From Deinococcus marmoris DSM 12784 (GTDB taxonomy: Bacteria; Deinococcota; Deinococci; Deinococcales; Deinococcaceae): DNA of 62,088 nucleotides. The stretch is taken from assembly GCF_000701405.1 (NCBI RefSeq), contig NZ_JNIV01000013.1, forward strand, positions 1-62,088. Direction: 5' to 3'. Shown piece by piece: positions 8,103 through 18,546 of this stretch. The position numbers were made by a program, and so were the translations under genes. The notes beneath the pieces are model-generated. The model ran no database searches, was not told the origin of the DNA, and was given only the letters and a program-made list of their open reading frames with translations. The number at the start of each line of letters is the position of its first letter. The first letter of the stretch is position 1.

Positions 8103-10121
8103 TCACTGACCGCCGATCAGGGTCAGGCCGATCAGCGCTGGATTGGCGTTTTTGCCCTCGCTGACCAGCGTGACGCTCCTGATTGCCACTGTAGGTCTGG
8201 GGTTCTTCCATTCCAGGACGGGCACGTTGACTTCCAGTCCGTCTGCCGTCTGTCCGGCCCAGCCGGGAGCCGGGATCATGGAAGTGGGCAAGGTGTCGGT
8301 CCACGCGCGGATGTGCCGCCCGTATTCCAGCGGCTGCACCAGCTTGCTGCCGTCGGCGTACTCGATCTCGTAGCGCCCGATGTTCTCGCGCGCCACGGCG
8401 GACGGCCAGCCGGTGGTGTGCAGGAAAGCGAGGGCGTCGGCCCTGCGCCCGATCTCGATCCTGACTTTCGTGGGCAGATCGCTGACCGCTCCGCGCTGGC
8501 CTTTGAGCATCACTGCGCCGGAAACCTCGAACCTGTACGCGCCGATCTGCTGGACGCCCGTTTTCAGGTTCCGCAGGTCGATCTCCGGCCCCTTGCCGAT
8601 CCAGCCTTTCTCGTCATCGTCGGTCAGGCTGCGCGTCGCCAGCGCCCTCAGGCTGACGGTTGCGCCCGCTGTGGCTTTGTATGCGGCAGGCGCGTACAGG
8701 TCACGGTAAAGCGCCTCGGCATTCGCCACGGCCTTTGCCTCCGGGTTCCAGAACGCGCCCGCCGCCCGCACGTAGGCCACGCCCTGCTGCGCCTGCCCGT
8801 CCCAGATGCTGGGGTTGCCGAAATACCCGGTCCAGCGCGTCTGGATCATGCCCAGCGCCCCCGACTTCTGCACGGCCTTCGCCACCCCCTCGGCATTGCC
8901 CGGCTCGTCCCAGGACGCGCCCAGCGCCGGAAATCCCAATTTGGCGATCTGTCCGACGATGGGATAGTCCGTGCCCGGCGCGTAATTCCAGTACGCCACC
9001 CGAATGTCTTTGGGCAGTTTGGCGGGCAGGCTGCCGATCACCGAATCTGAGAACGCCGAGTCGTGCCAGATCATGGTATTCACACCCAGAGTTTTCAGGT
9101 AATCGTGAATCTTGACCGTGTCGTCCACAAACAGCTTTTCAAACCCCACCGCCTTACCGTTGGCCCGCGCCGGGAAACGGTCCCGGTTGCGGACCTCGTC
9201 ATGGCCGATGTGAATCGTCCTGGCCCCAAAGACTTCTGCCGCCTCCTTGAAAATGGGGAAGAGGACGCGGCTGTACGTGGCCGGGTTAAGGGTGTCGTAG
9301 GCGAAGGGATTCTGGCTCTCGGGGTCCTGATACAGATCCCTGTTCGCGCCGCCGTAATACATCCACTGCACATGCCCCAGCGTCTCGATCAATGGAATGA
9401 CTTCCAGGCCGTGTTCGCGGGCCAGCGCCGCTACCCGCCGTGCCTCGGCCTTGCTCGCGCCGCCGGGATGGGCGTAGCCGCCAGTCCTGGCCGTATCCCA
9501 CTGCACGTAATTGCTCATGACCAGCACCGTGTTGTATTTCAGTGCCGCCAGCAGGGGAATCAGCGCGTCGTTCACGCCCTTGCTGTACTGATCGAGGTAG
9601 ATCATCGCCACCCTTTCCTTCAGCGTGGGCGAGTCGCTGATTTTCGCAAAGCGCAACCCCGCAGGCATCAGCAGTTGCCGCAGCGTCTGTGCGCCCAGGT
9701 ACGCGCCTTTTGCGTCCGCGCCCACGACATATGCGCCGCCCGCATCCACCCACAGCGCGTAGCCCTCGGCGGCGGTGGTGGTCAGGCCCGCTGCCTTCGC
9801 TTTTGCGGCCAGATCAGCGTCGGCCAGTGTGCCGATCACGATGGCCGACTTGCCCGCCGAGGCATCCGGTAACGTCGCGCCCAGCCGCGTTTTCCACTCG
9901 GCACGCAGGTCACGGGCGGCCCAGCCCAGTTCGGGAGCCTTGCCCACGGTGCGGATGCCCAGACCCGCTAACGCCAGCGTCCCAGCCGGAAACTCCGCCC
10001 GCTTTGGCTGCGGCACAAGCTGGGAAGAAGGAACCTGGGCGCGGGCGTCGGGGATGGGGGTGATCTGGGCTTGGGCGCTGGCTAGGGCGAGAAGACTCAG
10101 GAGGAGAAGGGTTTTGGGCAT
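8103..10121 (-). CDS. Secreted family 20 beta-N-acetylhexosaminidase
   Basis: A protein of 672 residues with a signal peptide (MPKTLLLLSLLALASAQAQ). An N-terminal GH20b-like domain ends near GYALWVDAGGAYVVGADAKG, followed by the (beta/alpha)8 catalytic domain starting near TLKERVAMIYLDQ. The Asp-Glu pair that GH20 enzymes use for substrate-assisted catalysis is D308-E309 in HIGHDEVRN. It removes terminal N-acetylhexosamine residues, as in chitin or peptidoglycan fragments. A beta-sandwich-like extension follows the catalytic domain (residues about 520-672). It sits between a peptide importer and a sugar-binding protein, which suggests a role in scavenging amino-sugar polymers. Confidence 0.9.
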   Translation of the reverse strand: MPKTLLLLSLLALASAQAQITPIPDARAQVPSSQLVPQPKRAEFPAGTLALAGLGIRTVGKAPELGWAARDLRAEWKTRLGATLPDASAGKSAIVIGTLADADLAAKAKAAGLTTTAAEGYALWVDAGGAYVVGADAKGAYLGAQTLRQLLMPAGLRFAKISDSPTLKERVAMIYLDQYSKGVNDALIPLLAALKYNTVLVMSNYVQWDTARTGGYAHPGGASKAEARRVAALAREHGLEVIPLIETLGHVQWMYYGGANRDLYQDPESQNPFAYDTLNPATYSRVLFPIFKEAAEVFGARTIHIGHDEVRNRDRFPARANGKAVGFEKLFVDDTVKIHDYLKTLGVNTMIWHDSAFSDSVIGSLPAKLPKDIRVAYWNYAPGTDYPIVGQIAKLGFPALGASWDEPGNAEGVAKAVQKSGALGMIQTRWTGYFGNPSIWDGQAQQGVAYVRAAGAFWNPEAKAVANAEALYRDLYAPAAYKATAGATVSLRALATRSLTDDDEKGWIGKGPEIDLRNLKTGVQQIGAYRFEVSGAVMLKGQRGAVSDLPTKVRIEIGRRADALAFLHTTGWPSAVARENIGRYEIEYADGSKLVQPLEYGRHIRAWTDTLPTSMIPAPGWAGQTADGLEVNVPVLEWKNPRPTVAIRSVTLVSEGKNANPALIGLTLIGGQ

Positions 10122-10179
10122 GGTGGATGTCCTTTTGGAGATTGGAGGCTGGGGTTGTGGGTGGCTGCCACGGTTTAAC

Positions 10180-10312
10180 CCCTCCGCCCCTACGGGGCAC
10201 CTCCCCTTAGAAGGGAGGCAAGAGTCTCGGAATTGCTGAGCCAGTCGCGCTCCTTGGCTCCCTTTTGAGGGGAGCTGGCAGCGAAGCTGACTGAGGGGTT
10301 TCTTTTCGCCCT
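10180..10312. repeat. Intergenic GC-rich hairpin repeats
   Basis: This spacer contains two adjacent imperfect hairpins, CACCTCCCCTTAGAAGGGAGG and GGCTCCCTTTTGAGGGGAGC (the second about 10257-10276), followed by CTGGCAGCGAAGCTGACTGAG. The composition and arrangement match the dispersed non-coding hairpin repeats seen elsewhere in the window. No coding capacity is evident. Confidence 0.5.
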
Positions 10313-10389
10313 GCACTTGTCTCACTCCCCCAAATAAAAGCCGGGAGCATCCGGGCCACCCCGAACACCCCCGCCCACTTTCACAACGC

Positions 10390-11643
<1,254 letters not shown>

Positions 11644-11772
11644 GGGTTGGCTCCTGGGCAAACGAAGAGGATGGATTGGGGTTTGATGCGGTGAATCTAG
11701 CGCCCCGTCAAGCCACTTGCCTGAGAAGTTGTCTGGCTTCCTCATCTGCGCCCCGTGGGTGTCCGTGCGCGT

Positions 11773-11778
11773 TACCCT
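11773..11778 (+). promoter_or_regulatory. -10 box, probable leaderless promoter
   Basis: TACCCT, 7 nt before ATG 11786 of the nagZ-type gene. Confidence 0.5.
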
Positions 11779-11785
11779 GCGGTCC

Positions 11786-13252
11786 ATGACTGCCCAACCT
11801 CTTCCCGGCGCATTTGCGATGGTGGATATTCCCGGCCCTGTGCTAGACGCCGACACCGCCGCACATCTTAAAAAGTACGGCGTCCGCAGCGTGTGCCTGT
11901 TCGGCAAGAACATCGAATCGTCCCAGCAGTTGCGCCAGTTGTGCGCCGACTTGCGCGAGGTGCTGGGGGAGGACGCCCTCATCGCTCTGGACCACGAGGG
12001 TGGCGCGATCCTTCGCCCCGAATTCTGGCCCTTCGCCCCCTCTGCGATGGGTCTGGGTGCGGCGAACGACACGGCATTGACGCAGGAGGTTTCAGCGGCT
12101 CTGGCCCGTCAACTCCGCAGTGTGGGCATCAACTGGAACTTTGCGCCCGTGCTGGACGTGAATGTCAGTCCGGCCAATCCGGTGATCGGTGAGCGGGCGT
12201 TTGGCGGGGATCCGGCGTTGGTCACTCGGCACGGGCGGGCGGCGCTGGCTGGCTATGCGGCGGCGGGGGTGGCCGCCTGTGTCAAACACTTTCCGGGCCA
12301 CGGCGACACGCGCGTGGACAGCCATCTGGCCCTGCCGCGCGTGGACAGGACCCGTGCCGAACTGGACGCCACCGAACTGGCCCCCTTCCGTGACCTGCTG
12401 CCCCAGACCCCCGCCGTCATGACTGCCCACATCATTTATCCCGCGCTGGACGAGCAGTATCCGGCCACCCTTTCCCGCCGGATTCTGACCGGAGTGCTGC
12501 GGCAGGAATGGGGATTCGAGGGCGTGACTGTCACCGACAGCATGGGCATGAAGGCCATCGACGACAACTACGGGCGCGGCGAGGCCGGGGTGCTGGCGCT
12601 GGAGGCTGGCGCTGATCTGGTGATGGCCCTGGGCCGCCGTGAAGCGCAGGTGGCAACGCTGGAGGCCATTGGCGCGGCGCTGGAGGGCCGCTTGAACCGC
12701 CCGCAAATGGAGGCCAGTCTGGAGCGGTTGCACAGGCTGGCGCGGCAGTATCCGGCAGGGGCAGACAACTCGCTGAACCCACAGGATGACGCAGACCTTT
12801 TTCGCCATGGCTGGGCGAAAGGGTTAACCGCCTATCGCAACCCCGTGGCCCCACAGCCTGGTTCCCACATCACCCTGATCGCTCATCGCCAGCCCATGCG
12901 CGAAACCGTCAGCGAGGCCGGAGCGGACGCCGAAACGCTGGCCCGCGAACTGGGGCAGGTCTACGAGGTCACCCTCATGCCCTTCGAGACGCCGGATGAG
13001 ATTGACTGGCAGGCGGCGCGTGCCACGGGCAACCCGGTGATGCTCGCCACTACCGCCCGCCACCGTCACCCGGCCCTGATCGGCGCGCAGCCGGACCTTC
13101 ACCTGTCCTTCTACAACCCCTATGCCGTGCTGGACGTAAATGCGCCCGCATTGCTGGCCTACGGCTTTCGCCCCGAGGCCCGCGCCGCCGTGCTGGGGTG
13201 GCTGAAAGGGGAGACGGTAGCAGGTGGAATGCTCCCATTTGGTCCGTCCTGA
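11786..13252 (+). CDS. Family 3 beta-N-acetylhexosaminidase (NagZ type)
   Basis: An enzyme of 488 residues. The NagZ/GH3 signature KHFPGHGD spans residues 167-174, with the loop continuing to the histidine of VDSHLALP that serves in catalysis. The nucleophile aspartate is D251 in [10 protein letters not shown]. NagZ removes N-acetylglucosamine from muropeptides during cell-wall recycling. No signal peptide is visible, so it is probably cytoplasmic. It is longer than proteobacterial NagZ (about 340 residues) because of a C-terminal domain (about residues 355-488) like that of GH3 two-domain enzymes. It is divergent from the sugar-binding protein gene. Confidence 0.92.
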   Translation: MTAQPLPGAFAMVDIPGPVLDADTAAHLKKYGVRSVCLFGKNIESSQQLRQLCADLREVLGEDALIALDHEGGAILRPEFWPFAPSAMGLGAANDTALTQEVSAALARQLRSVGINWNFAPVLDVNVSPANPVIGERAFGGDPALVTRHGRAALAGYAAAGVAACVKHFPGHGDTRVDSHLALPRVDRTRAELDATELAPFRDLLPQTPAVMTAHIIYPALDEQYPATLSRRILTGVLRQEWGFEGVTVTDSMGMKAIDDNYGRGEAGVLALEAGADLVMALGRREAQVATLEAIGAALEGRLNRPQMEASLERLHRLARQYPAGADNSLNPQDDADLFRHGWAKGLTAYRNPVAPQPGSHITLIAHRQPMRETVSEAGADAETLARELGQVYEVTLMPFETPDEIDWQAARATGNPVMLATTARHRHPALIGAQPDLHLSFYNPYAVLDVNAPALLAYGFRPEARAAVLGWLKGETVAGGMLPFGPS

Positions 13253-13262
13253 ATCCGGCAGA

Positions 13263-14156
13263 TTACTGGTTTTCCCGTTCCCAGGGCCACTTTCCAGGCG
13301 CTGCCGCCACGCCCAGCGCACGTGGCCCGGTGTGGACATTCAACACCGGATTGATGCCCACTGCGCCGGACCACACGATGGGATGCCTTCCCTTCAGTTG
13401 TTCCAGTAGCACGTCGGCGTCCTCGCGCACGCTGCCGAACAGCAGGCCCACGCGCAGGGGCGTGCCCTCACCGTAGGTCCGGGTGACCTGCTGGCCCACC
13501 GCCTCGATACCGCCCTTGTAGCTGCGGGCGCGGCTGACGTTGGTGTACGCCCCCGTCGCCTTGTCCACGGTGATCACCGGTTTAAGGTTCAGCAGCCCGC
13601 CCAGCGTGGCCTGCACCCGCCCGATGCGTCCGCCCCGGCGCAGGTATTCCAGCGTTTCGATGGTGAAATACAGTTCGGTTTCCTTCTGCACGGCCCGCGC
13701 CCACTCCAGCGCCGTTTCCATCGTCTCGCCCTGCATTGCGGCGGTTTGCACGGCATGCACCTGAAACGCCTGCGCCGCGCTGAGGGTGCCGGAGTCGTGC
13801 AGGCGAACGTCTATTCCTTCCAGCACGCTTTTGGCCTGATCGGCAGCGTTATAGCTGCCGCTGAGGCCCGCGCTGATGGTCACGGCCAGCACCTGCGGCG
13901 AGTCTGCTTCCCGAATGGCATCGGCCCATTCCTGCGGCGTCGGCTGGCTGCTGGTGGGGTGCTGGGGATTGGTTTCCAGCTCCTTGAACAGATCGGCGCG
14001 TGAAATCTCGTTGGTGCGGAAGCTCTTATCTCCGAAGTTGACTGAGAAGGGGGCGACGGGGACGGCGTTGTTCAGACCCTCGAAGGCGTCCAGACCTCCA
14101 TCGGTGGCGACGGCGAAGTGTTGTTTCTGGGCTGACTTTCCGGTTTGCTGTGTCAT
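13263..14156 (-). CDS. DegV family fatty-acid-binding protein
   Basis: A protein of 297 residues of the DegV (FakB-like) family, which binds a fatty acid between two domains; in Gram-positive bacteria FakB presents it to a kinase for phosphorylation. Landmarks are [11 protein letters not shown] at the N terminus, the [10 protein letters not shown] motif, [15 protein letters not shown], and [27 protein letters not shown]. The first domain has DGG where many members have DSxxDL, a modest variation. Its ATG overlaps the stop codon of the preceding dehydrogenase gene by 4 nt (ATGA), so the two are translationally coupled. Confidence 0.9.
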   Translation of the reverse strand: MTQQTGKSAQKQHFAVATDGGLDAFEGLNNAVPVAPFSVNFGDKSFRTNEISRADLFKELETNPQHPTSSQPTPQEWADAIREADSPQVLAVTISAGLSGSYNAADQAKSVLEGIDVRLHDSGTLSAAQAFQVHAVQTAAMQGETMETALEWARAVQKETELYFTIETLEYLRRGGRIGRVQATLGGLLNLKPVITVDKATGAYTNVSRARSYKGGIEAVGQQVTRTYGEGTPLRVGLLFGSVREDADVLLEQLKGRHPIVWSGAVGINPVLNVHTGPRALGVAAAPGKWPWERENQ

Positions 14157-15037
14157 TTGATCTCCTGTCCGTTCATTTGCTCCACCAGTTTCAGCAGGGC
14201 GGTGTGGTCTTCATCTGGGCCGATCATCCGCGCGGCGGCGCGGGTCAGGGCGTCCACCTGCGCCAGTACGGGGGCGCTGCCCTTGACCGCGTGGACCACG
14301 TCCAGCGCAATGCCCGTATCTTTGGCCAGCAGCCCCAGCCCGAAAGTGGGCGGAAAGGCGCGGGTCAGCACGCGGGCGGGGATCAGGTTCTCGGTGGCGT
14401 TGCTGCGCCCGCTGCTGGCGTTGATGACCTCCAGCGCCGCGCCCAGATCCACCCCGCCCTTGCCCAGGACGGCCAGCCCCTCGCCCGCCGCCCACAGGTT
14501 GACGGCCAGCAGCGCGTTGTTGATGGCCTTGACCGCGAAGCCCGCCCCGGTATCCCCCACATGCACGATCTTGCCCGCGAAGGCCAGTTCGCCGCGCACC
14601 GCTTCCACCTCGTCTGCCGGGCCGCCGAGCATCACGGTCAGCTTGGCCGCCACCGCGCCGTTCACGCCGCCGCTGACCGGGGCATCCAGAAATTTCACGC
14701 CGCGTTCCAGCAGGCGCGCGCGCTGTGCATGTGCCGCGTCCGGGTGGCCGCTGGTGCAGTCCACCCAGACCGTGCCGCGTTTGAGGTGCGTCTCCAGTTG
14801 CCCGATCACCTCGTCCACGTCCGGGCTGGTGGGCAGGCAGGTCAAGATCAGCGTGGCCTGCCCGAGTTCCTCCAGGGTGGCGGCCTGCGTGCCGTACTCG
14901 GCGGCGTGGGCATGGGCCTTTTGCATATGGCGGTTCCAGACCAGCACACGGCCCCCGGTTTCGGCGGCGCGGCGGGCCAGCGCGGCGGCCATCGGCACGC
15001 CCATCTCGCCCAGGCCCAGAAATGCGGCAGTCTTCAT
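14153..15037 (-). CDS. NAD(P)-dependent beta-hydroxyacid dehydrogenase
   Basis: A protein of 294 residues of the 3-hydroxyisobutyrate/tartronate semialdehyde dehydrogenase family. The N-terminal Rossmann motif is [13 protein letters not shown] (residues 4-16). The substrate loop [13 protein letters not shown] and the catalytic-lysine helix [25 protein letters not shown] are present. The exact hydroxyacid cannot be predicted. TAGCCT lies 7 nt before the ATG on the minus strand, so the mRNA is probably leaderless. Its stop codon overlaps the DegV start. Confidence 0.9.
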   Translation of the reverse strand: MKTAAFLGLGEMGVPMAAALARRAAETGGRVLVWNRHMQKAHAHAAEYGTQAATLEELGQATLILTCLPTSPDVDEVIGQLETHLKRGTVWVDCTSGHPDAAHAQRARLLERGVKFLDAPVSGGVNGAVAAKLTVMLGGPADEVEAVRGELAFAGKIVHVGDTGAGFAVKAINNALLAVNLWAAGEGLAVLGKGGVDLGAALEVINASSGRSNATENLIPARVLTRAFPPTFGLGLLAKDTGIALDVVHAVKGSAPVLAQVDALTRAAARMIGPDEDHTALLKLVEQMNGQEIK

Positions 15038-15044
15038 TCTCTAC

Positions 15045-15050
15045 AGGCTA
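15045..15050 (-). promoter_or_regulatory. -10 box, probable leaderless promoter
   Basis: TAGCCT on the minus strand, 7 nt before the dehydrogenase ATG at 15037. Confidence 0.55.
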
Positions 15051-15191
15051 GCGGCAGCGGGGGGATGGGCGGCTGAAATTGAACGCGGTGCAATCTTTAG
15101 AGGCGGGGCTGATATGCCTTCGCTCCCATGACTCCCCATTCTTTCGCCTGCCCGGAGCGGTAGGCTGGGGCATGACGGCGGAGCAATTTTG

Positions 15192-16124
15192 ATGGAGGCC
15201 ATCGCCTGGATCGTCCACCCGGCGGCGGGAATGGCGCTGGCGCTGTTCGCCACGGTGCTGTTTTCCAAACGTGGGCGGCAGTGGGAGGCGGTGGCGTTCG
15301 CCTCGGCCCTGCTGTTGCTGCTGGCGGTGCTGGGTGCCGACTGGGACGTGCATCCGGCGGCGGGGATGCTGCTGGGCTATTTCGGGTCCACGGCTTACGG
15401 CAACTGGCGCAGGCGCTGGCCCGCCCTGCTGGCGGCGCTGGTGGCCTCAGGACTGTTCATGCTGGGCGGCGCGGGCTGGATGATTTACCCGCTGGCTGTG
15501 ATGGGTCTGATCTGGCTGTTCACCGCCGCCTTCTCGTTCGCTGGACGGGGCGAAAAGAACACAGACGACTCCAGGACGCCCGCCGAACTGCCGGAACACG
15601 CCGGGGGCTTTTCCTTCGGCCCATGGTTTGGCGAAAAGGAGAAAGAAGCGGTTCCGATGACTCAGACTCAGGGCAAAGTTCCACTGTCCAGAATCGCCAC
15701 TCCTGTCCCCGATGCCTACGCCGACTGGATGCGCGACAGCCGCCTGCCCGGCGAGGCCCGCGCCCAGTTAATTGCGCTGAACCTGCGGACCAAAGAAGCA
15801 CTGACGCATCTGCATGGGCTGGGCCAGCAGGGCAGCGAATCTGAATACCTGGCCCGCGCCATCCGCGAGGAATACGTTTCCACCGCCGTCAACGCCTACC
15901 TGAAGCTGCCGCGCACCCGTGCCGACACGGCCATCATCGAGGACGGCAAGACGGGCCGCGATCTGCTGCGCGAACAGCTCGATCTGCTGTTGGACGCGGT
16001 GCAGGGCATCATCGACACCACGCTGCTGGCGGGCGGGCGCGAGATGCTGACCCACAAGCGCTTTCTGGAAGACCGTTTCGGAAAATCGGCGGACGCCCGG
16101 AACGCGGACGATCTCAAGGTCTGA
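15192..16124 (+). CDS. Membrane protein with cytoplasmic helical domain, function unknown
   Basis: A protein of 310 residues. Residues 1 to about 115 form four or five hydrophobic segments containing two repeats of the pattern (W)xVHPAAGMxLxxF (IVHPAAGMALALF and DVHPAAGMLLGYF), an internal duplication. A charged linker follows, then a helical C-terminal domain (residues about 160-310; DWMRDSRLPGEARAQL, LREQLDLLLDAVQGIIDTTLL) that loosely resembles XpaC-like proteins. GCGGAG precedes ATG 15192; a TTG one codon earlier is also possible. The stop codon overlaps the next start by 1 nt. I do not recognise the function. Confidence 0.7.
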   Translation: MEAIAWIVHPAAGMALALFATVLFSKRGRQWEAVAFASALLLLLAVLGADWDVHPAAGMLLGYFGSTAYGNWRRRWPALLAALVASGLFMLGGAGWMIYPLAVMGLIWLFTAAFSFAGRGEKNTDDSRTPAELPEHAGGFSFGPWFGEKEKEAVPMTQTQGKVPLSRIATPVPDAYADWMRDSRLPGEARAQLIALNLRTKEALTHLHGLGQQGSESEYLARAIREEYVSTAVNAYLKLPRTRADTAIIEDGKTGRDLLREQLDLLLDAVQGIIDTTLLAGGREMLTHKRFLEDRFGKSADARNADDLKV

Positions 16125-16990
16125 TGCTGCCCGTCGTTCGCCCCGCCACCCGCTCCGACGTTCCCGCCACGCTAGAGATCTACAACCACGCCGTGCTGCA
16201 CACCACTGCCTCGTATGACTTAGAACCCGTTTCACTGGCCACCCGGCTGGCGTGGTTTGACCACAAGCAGGCAGCGGGCTGGCCGATTCTCGTTTTAGAA
16301 CAGTCAGACGAGATCATCGGCTGGGCCACCTACGGCCCCTTCCGCGAGAAGCCCGGTTACGGGGGCACGGTGGAACACAGCGTCTACATCCGTGACGGTC
16401 TGCGCGGCGCGGGTCTGGGAACACTCCTGATGGACGCACTGATCGCGGATGCCACGGCCAGGAACTTTCACGTCATGGTGGGCGGTGTGGCCGCCGACAA
16501 CGCGGGCAGTCTGGCCTTTCATACGCGTCTGGGCTTTGTACAGGTGGCGCATTTCCGGCAGGTGGGGCGCAAGTTCGGGCGCTGGCTTGATCTGGCCTTC
16601 CTGCAACTGGTCCTGAACGGTGAAACAGATCAGCGGATAAACCACACGATCAAACGGCTGGCCTGCCCGGCGTCCTCCAGTGCCCGTGCGAAGGCGTCCC
16701 AGGCATTGATTCGGCCTTGTAACTCCGGCAGGGCGTGGGGAATCATCAGCGTAAGATCGGGGCGGGTCAGCCAGGTTTCCCCGGTGATGTCGCCGTCCTC
16801 GAACAGCAGATCGGCGCTGACCAGGGTACTCAGTTGCGGCGGGTGTGGGCGGCCCGCCACGCCGGAGACCTCGAGCAGTTCCAGCAATTCGTCGGCGTTG
16901 CTGACCATAAAGCGGGCCTCGGCCTGCCAGGGACTGGGGTGTTCCGGGATCAGCAGTTCCCCGGCTTCGGCAGCAGGCTGTTCCGGGTAA
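16124..16990 (+). CDS. GNAT acetyltransferase (phosphinothricin acetyltransferase-like) with antisense-encoded tail
   Basis: Residues 1 to about 165 form a complete GNAT domain of the Pat/YncA kind: VRPATRSDVPATLEIYNHAV, GWATYGPFREKPGYGGTVEHSVYI, GLGTLLMDALI (acetyl-CoA loop region) and LAFHTRLGFVQVAHFRQVGRKFGRWLDL. Such enzymes N-acetylate small amines, including phosphinothricin or methionine sulfoximine. The family normally ends near LAFLQLVL. Here the frame stays open for about 120 more residues, serine-rich and low-complexity, lying antisense to the gene at 16630-17055. The tail is therefore probably the product of a lost stop codon, a frameshift or a sequence error. It overlaps the preceding stop by 1 nt. 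Confidence 0.8.
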   Translation: MLPVVRPATRSDVPATLEIYNHAVLHTTASYDLEPVSLATRLAWFDHKQAAGWPILVLEQSDEIIGWATYGPFREKPGYGGTVEHSVYIRDGLRGAGLGTLLMDALIADATARNFHVMVGGVAADNAGSLAFHTRLGFVQVAHFRQVGRKFGRWLDLAFLQLVLNGETDQRINHTIKRLACPASSSARAKASQALIRPCNSGRAWGIISVRSGRVSQVSPVMSPSSNSRSALTRVLSCGGCGRPATPETSSSSSNSSALLTIKRASACQGLGCSGISSSPASAAGCSG

Positions 16991-17055
16991 GACGGCGAAT
17001 CCTCCTGCGCTCCGGCTGGACCACTCTCACAGATCACGACGGCCAGCGCCAGCAT
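16630..17055 (-). CDS. Hypothetical protein downstream of mqnC
   Basis: A protein of 141 residues that I do not recognise. It has ordinary mixed composition (VSNADELLELLEVSGVAG, LVSADLLFEDGDITGETWLTRPDLTLMIPHALPELQGRI), unlike the opposing frame, and so is likely real. A short hydrophobic start (MLALAVVICESG) is too polar afterwards to be a confident signal peptide. It begins 3 nt after the mqnC stop and is probably co-transcribed. Its last 360 bp overlap the open frame of the convergent GNAT gene. Confidence 0.65.
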   Translation of the reverse strand: MLALAVVICESGPAGAQEDSPSYPEQPAAEAGELLIPEHPSPWQAEARFMVSNADELLELLEVSGVAGRPHPPQLSTLVSADLLFEDGDITGETWLTRPDLTLMIPHALPELQGRINAWDAFARALEDAGQASRLIVWFIR

Positions 17056-17058
17056 TCC

Positions 17059-18321
17059 CTAACCAGCCGCCCCGACGGCGCGCGCTTCTTCGGGATTGGC
17101 CGAGCCGTCTGGACCACGCTGTCGGCCCAGTGCGGCCTGCACGTCCGGCCATTCGATGATCTCGAAGCGGCTGTTGCGGATGGCCGGGGTGAATCCGGCG
17201 TCCACCGCGATCCGCACCAGTTCGCGCACGGTGGCCTTGTGGCGTCCGCCGCCCCCCGCCGCCGAGACCACGTTTTCCTCCAGCATGGTGGACCCCAGAT
17301 CGTTGGCACCGTAATACAGCGCGGCCTGCGCCACCTTGAAGCCCTGCGCGGGCCACGACGCCTGGATGTTGGCGAAGTTGTCCAGCGCGATGCGGGCCAC
17401 GGCGAGCTGTTGCAGGTATTCGTGCGCGGTTGCGCCGGGGGCCTTGCCGTGCAGCCGGGTGTGTTCGGTTTGCAGCGTCCACATGGCAAAGCCGGAAAAG
17501 CCGTTCCCGTCGTAATCGTGGTTGGCCTTGTCCTGCTGCTCACGGAGCTTGAGCAGGTGGCTGGTGCGCTGGGCGAAGGTTTCACCGAAGCCGATCACCA
17601 TCGTGGCAATCGTGTACAGCCCCTTGCTCTGGGCCGCGTCGATAATGCGGAACCAGTCCTCGCTGCGGATGCGGGCGGGGGCGGCGCGGGCGCGCACGTC
17701 GTCTTCCAGAATCTCGCCGCCCGCGCCGGGCAACCCGTCCAGCCCCGCCTCGATCAGCGTATCCAGCAGCGCGTCCAGTGTCATGCCGAAGTTCTTTTCC
17801 ATGAACAGCACTTCTTCCGGCGAGAAGGCGTCGATGCGGATGGTGGGGTGGTTGGCCTTGATGTGCCGCAGCAGGCCAAGGTAATAATCCAGCCCCAGCT
17901 CCGGGTTCACGCCGCCTTGCATCAGGATGCGGGTGCCGCCCACCTCCTCAAGTTCCACGATCTTGGCGCTGATTTCCTGGTAGTCCAGCGTGTAACTGTC
18001 TTTCTGGCGCTTGGTGCGGTAAAAGGCGCAGAAGTTGCAGCCCACGTTGCAGACGTTGGTGTAGTTGATGTTGCGGTCGATCAGGAAGGTCACGGTGTCC
18101 GGGTCACGGCGGTCCAGGCGCAGGGCGTTGGCGACTCCGGCGACTTCGGGCAGCGGCAGCCCGTACAGCGCCTCGATCTCGGCGGCGTTCAGTCGCTCGC
18201 CGCGCGCGGCCCTGTCCAGCATCTGCGTTTCGCCCAGGATCTGTGTTTCGTCCAGCACCTGTGTTTCGTCCAGCACCTGTGTTTCCGGCGTGTGGGCAGG
18301 CGGAGTGGGAGAGGCGGTCAT
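17059..18321 (-). CDS. mqnC: Cyclic dehypoxanthinyl futalosine synthase (MqnC)
   Basis: A radical SAM enzyme of 420 residues that cyclises dehypoxanthine futalosine in the futalosine route to menaquinone. The iron-sulfur cluster cysteines are C91, C95 and C98 (CNVGCNFC), followed by AFYRTKRQKDSYTLDYQEI, GGTRILMQGGVNPELGLDYY and the HPTIRIDAFSPEE segment characteristic of MqnC. Residues 13-36 are an unusual N-terminal insertion of four ETQxL(D/G) hexapeptide repeats. On the minus strand, TAAGTT lies 6 nt before ATG 18321, indicating a leaderless mRNA. The other mqn genes are not in the window. Confidence 0.93.
   Translation of the reverse strand: MTASPTPPAHTPETQVLDETQVLDETQILGETQMLDRAARGERLNAAEIEALYGLPLPEVAGVANALRLDRRDPDTVTFLIDRNINYTNVCNVGCNFCAFYRTKRQKDSYTLDYQEISAKIVELEEVGGTRILMQGGVNPELGLDYYLGLLRHIKANHPTIRIDAFSPEEVLFMEKNFGMTLDALLDTLIEAGLDGLPGAGGEILEDDVRARAAPARIRSEDWFRIIDAAQSKGLYTIATMVIGFGETFAQRTSHLLKLREQQDKANHDYDGNGFSGFAMWTLQTEHTRLHGKAPGATAHEYLQQLAVARIALDNFANIQASWPAQGFKVAQAALYYGANDLGSTMLEENVVSAAGGGGRHKATVRELVRIAVDAGFTPAIRNSRFEIIEWPDVQAALGRQRGPDGSANPEEARAVGAAG
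18214..18285. repeat. 18-bp tandem repeat inside the mqnC 5' end
   Basis: About four copies of an 18-bp unit (coding for ETQVLD, ETQVLD, ETQILG and ETQMLD) lie head to tail. The two copies nearest the start codon are nearly identical (CTGTGTTTCGTCCAGCAC on the plus strand), the outer ones more diverged, as expected for slippage-driven expansion. Confidence 0.85.
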
Positions 18322-18327
18322 GCGGTC

Positions 18328-18333
18328 AACTTA
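18328..18333 (-). promoter_or_regulatory. -10 box, probable leaderless promoter
   Basis: TAAGTT on the minus strand, 6 nt before the mqnC ATG. Confidence 0.55.
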
Positions 18334-18356
18334 TCACTCCGGGGTATGGGCTAATG

Positions 18357-18374
18357 CCCTTCTAAACACGCTCG
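18357..18374. repeat. Solitary IS/MITE-like end sequence
   Basis: The reverse complement, CCGAGCGTGTTTAGAAGGG, matches the outer end of the MITE-like element at 44011-44189 (GAGCGTGTTTTAGAAGG) and, less closely, the IS end at 363-382. No second end is found nearby, so this is either a relic or chance similarity. Confidence 0.35.
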
Positions 18375-18546
18375 GCAGCGGTGGGCACGCCGCACAGGGC
18401 GCAATGAAGATCGTCCCAAGTTTCTCTCAAGAAAGGCCGCGCGTATCATGCTTGCTGAAAAGTGAGAACAATGCCGGAAACCGCTGGAGAAGATTTGTGG
18501 AAGCGGTTCCCACACCCGGAAATAACACTCTGTCGGAGGTAACGCT

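Noticed and set aside
18214..18285. CRISPR-like short repeats
   Set aside because: The repeats are contiguous, have no spacers, stay in frame and lie inside the mqnC coding sequence.
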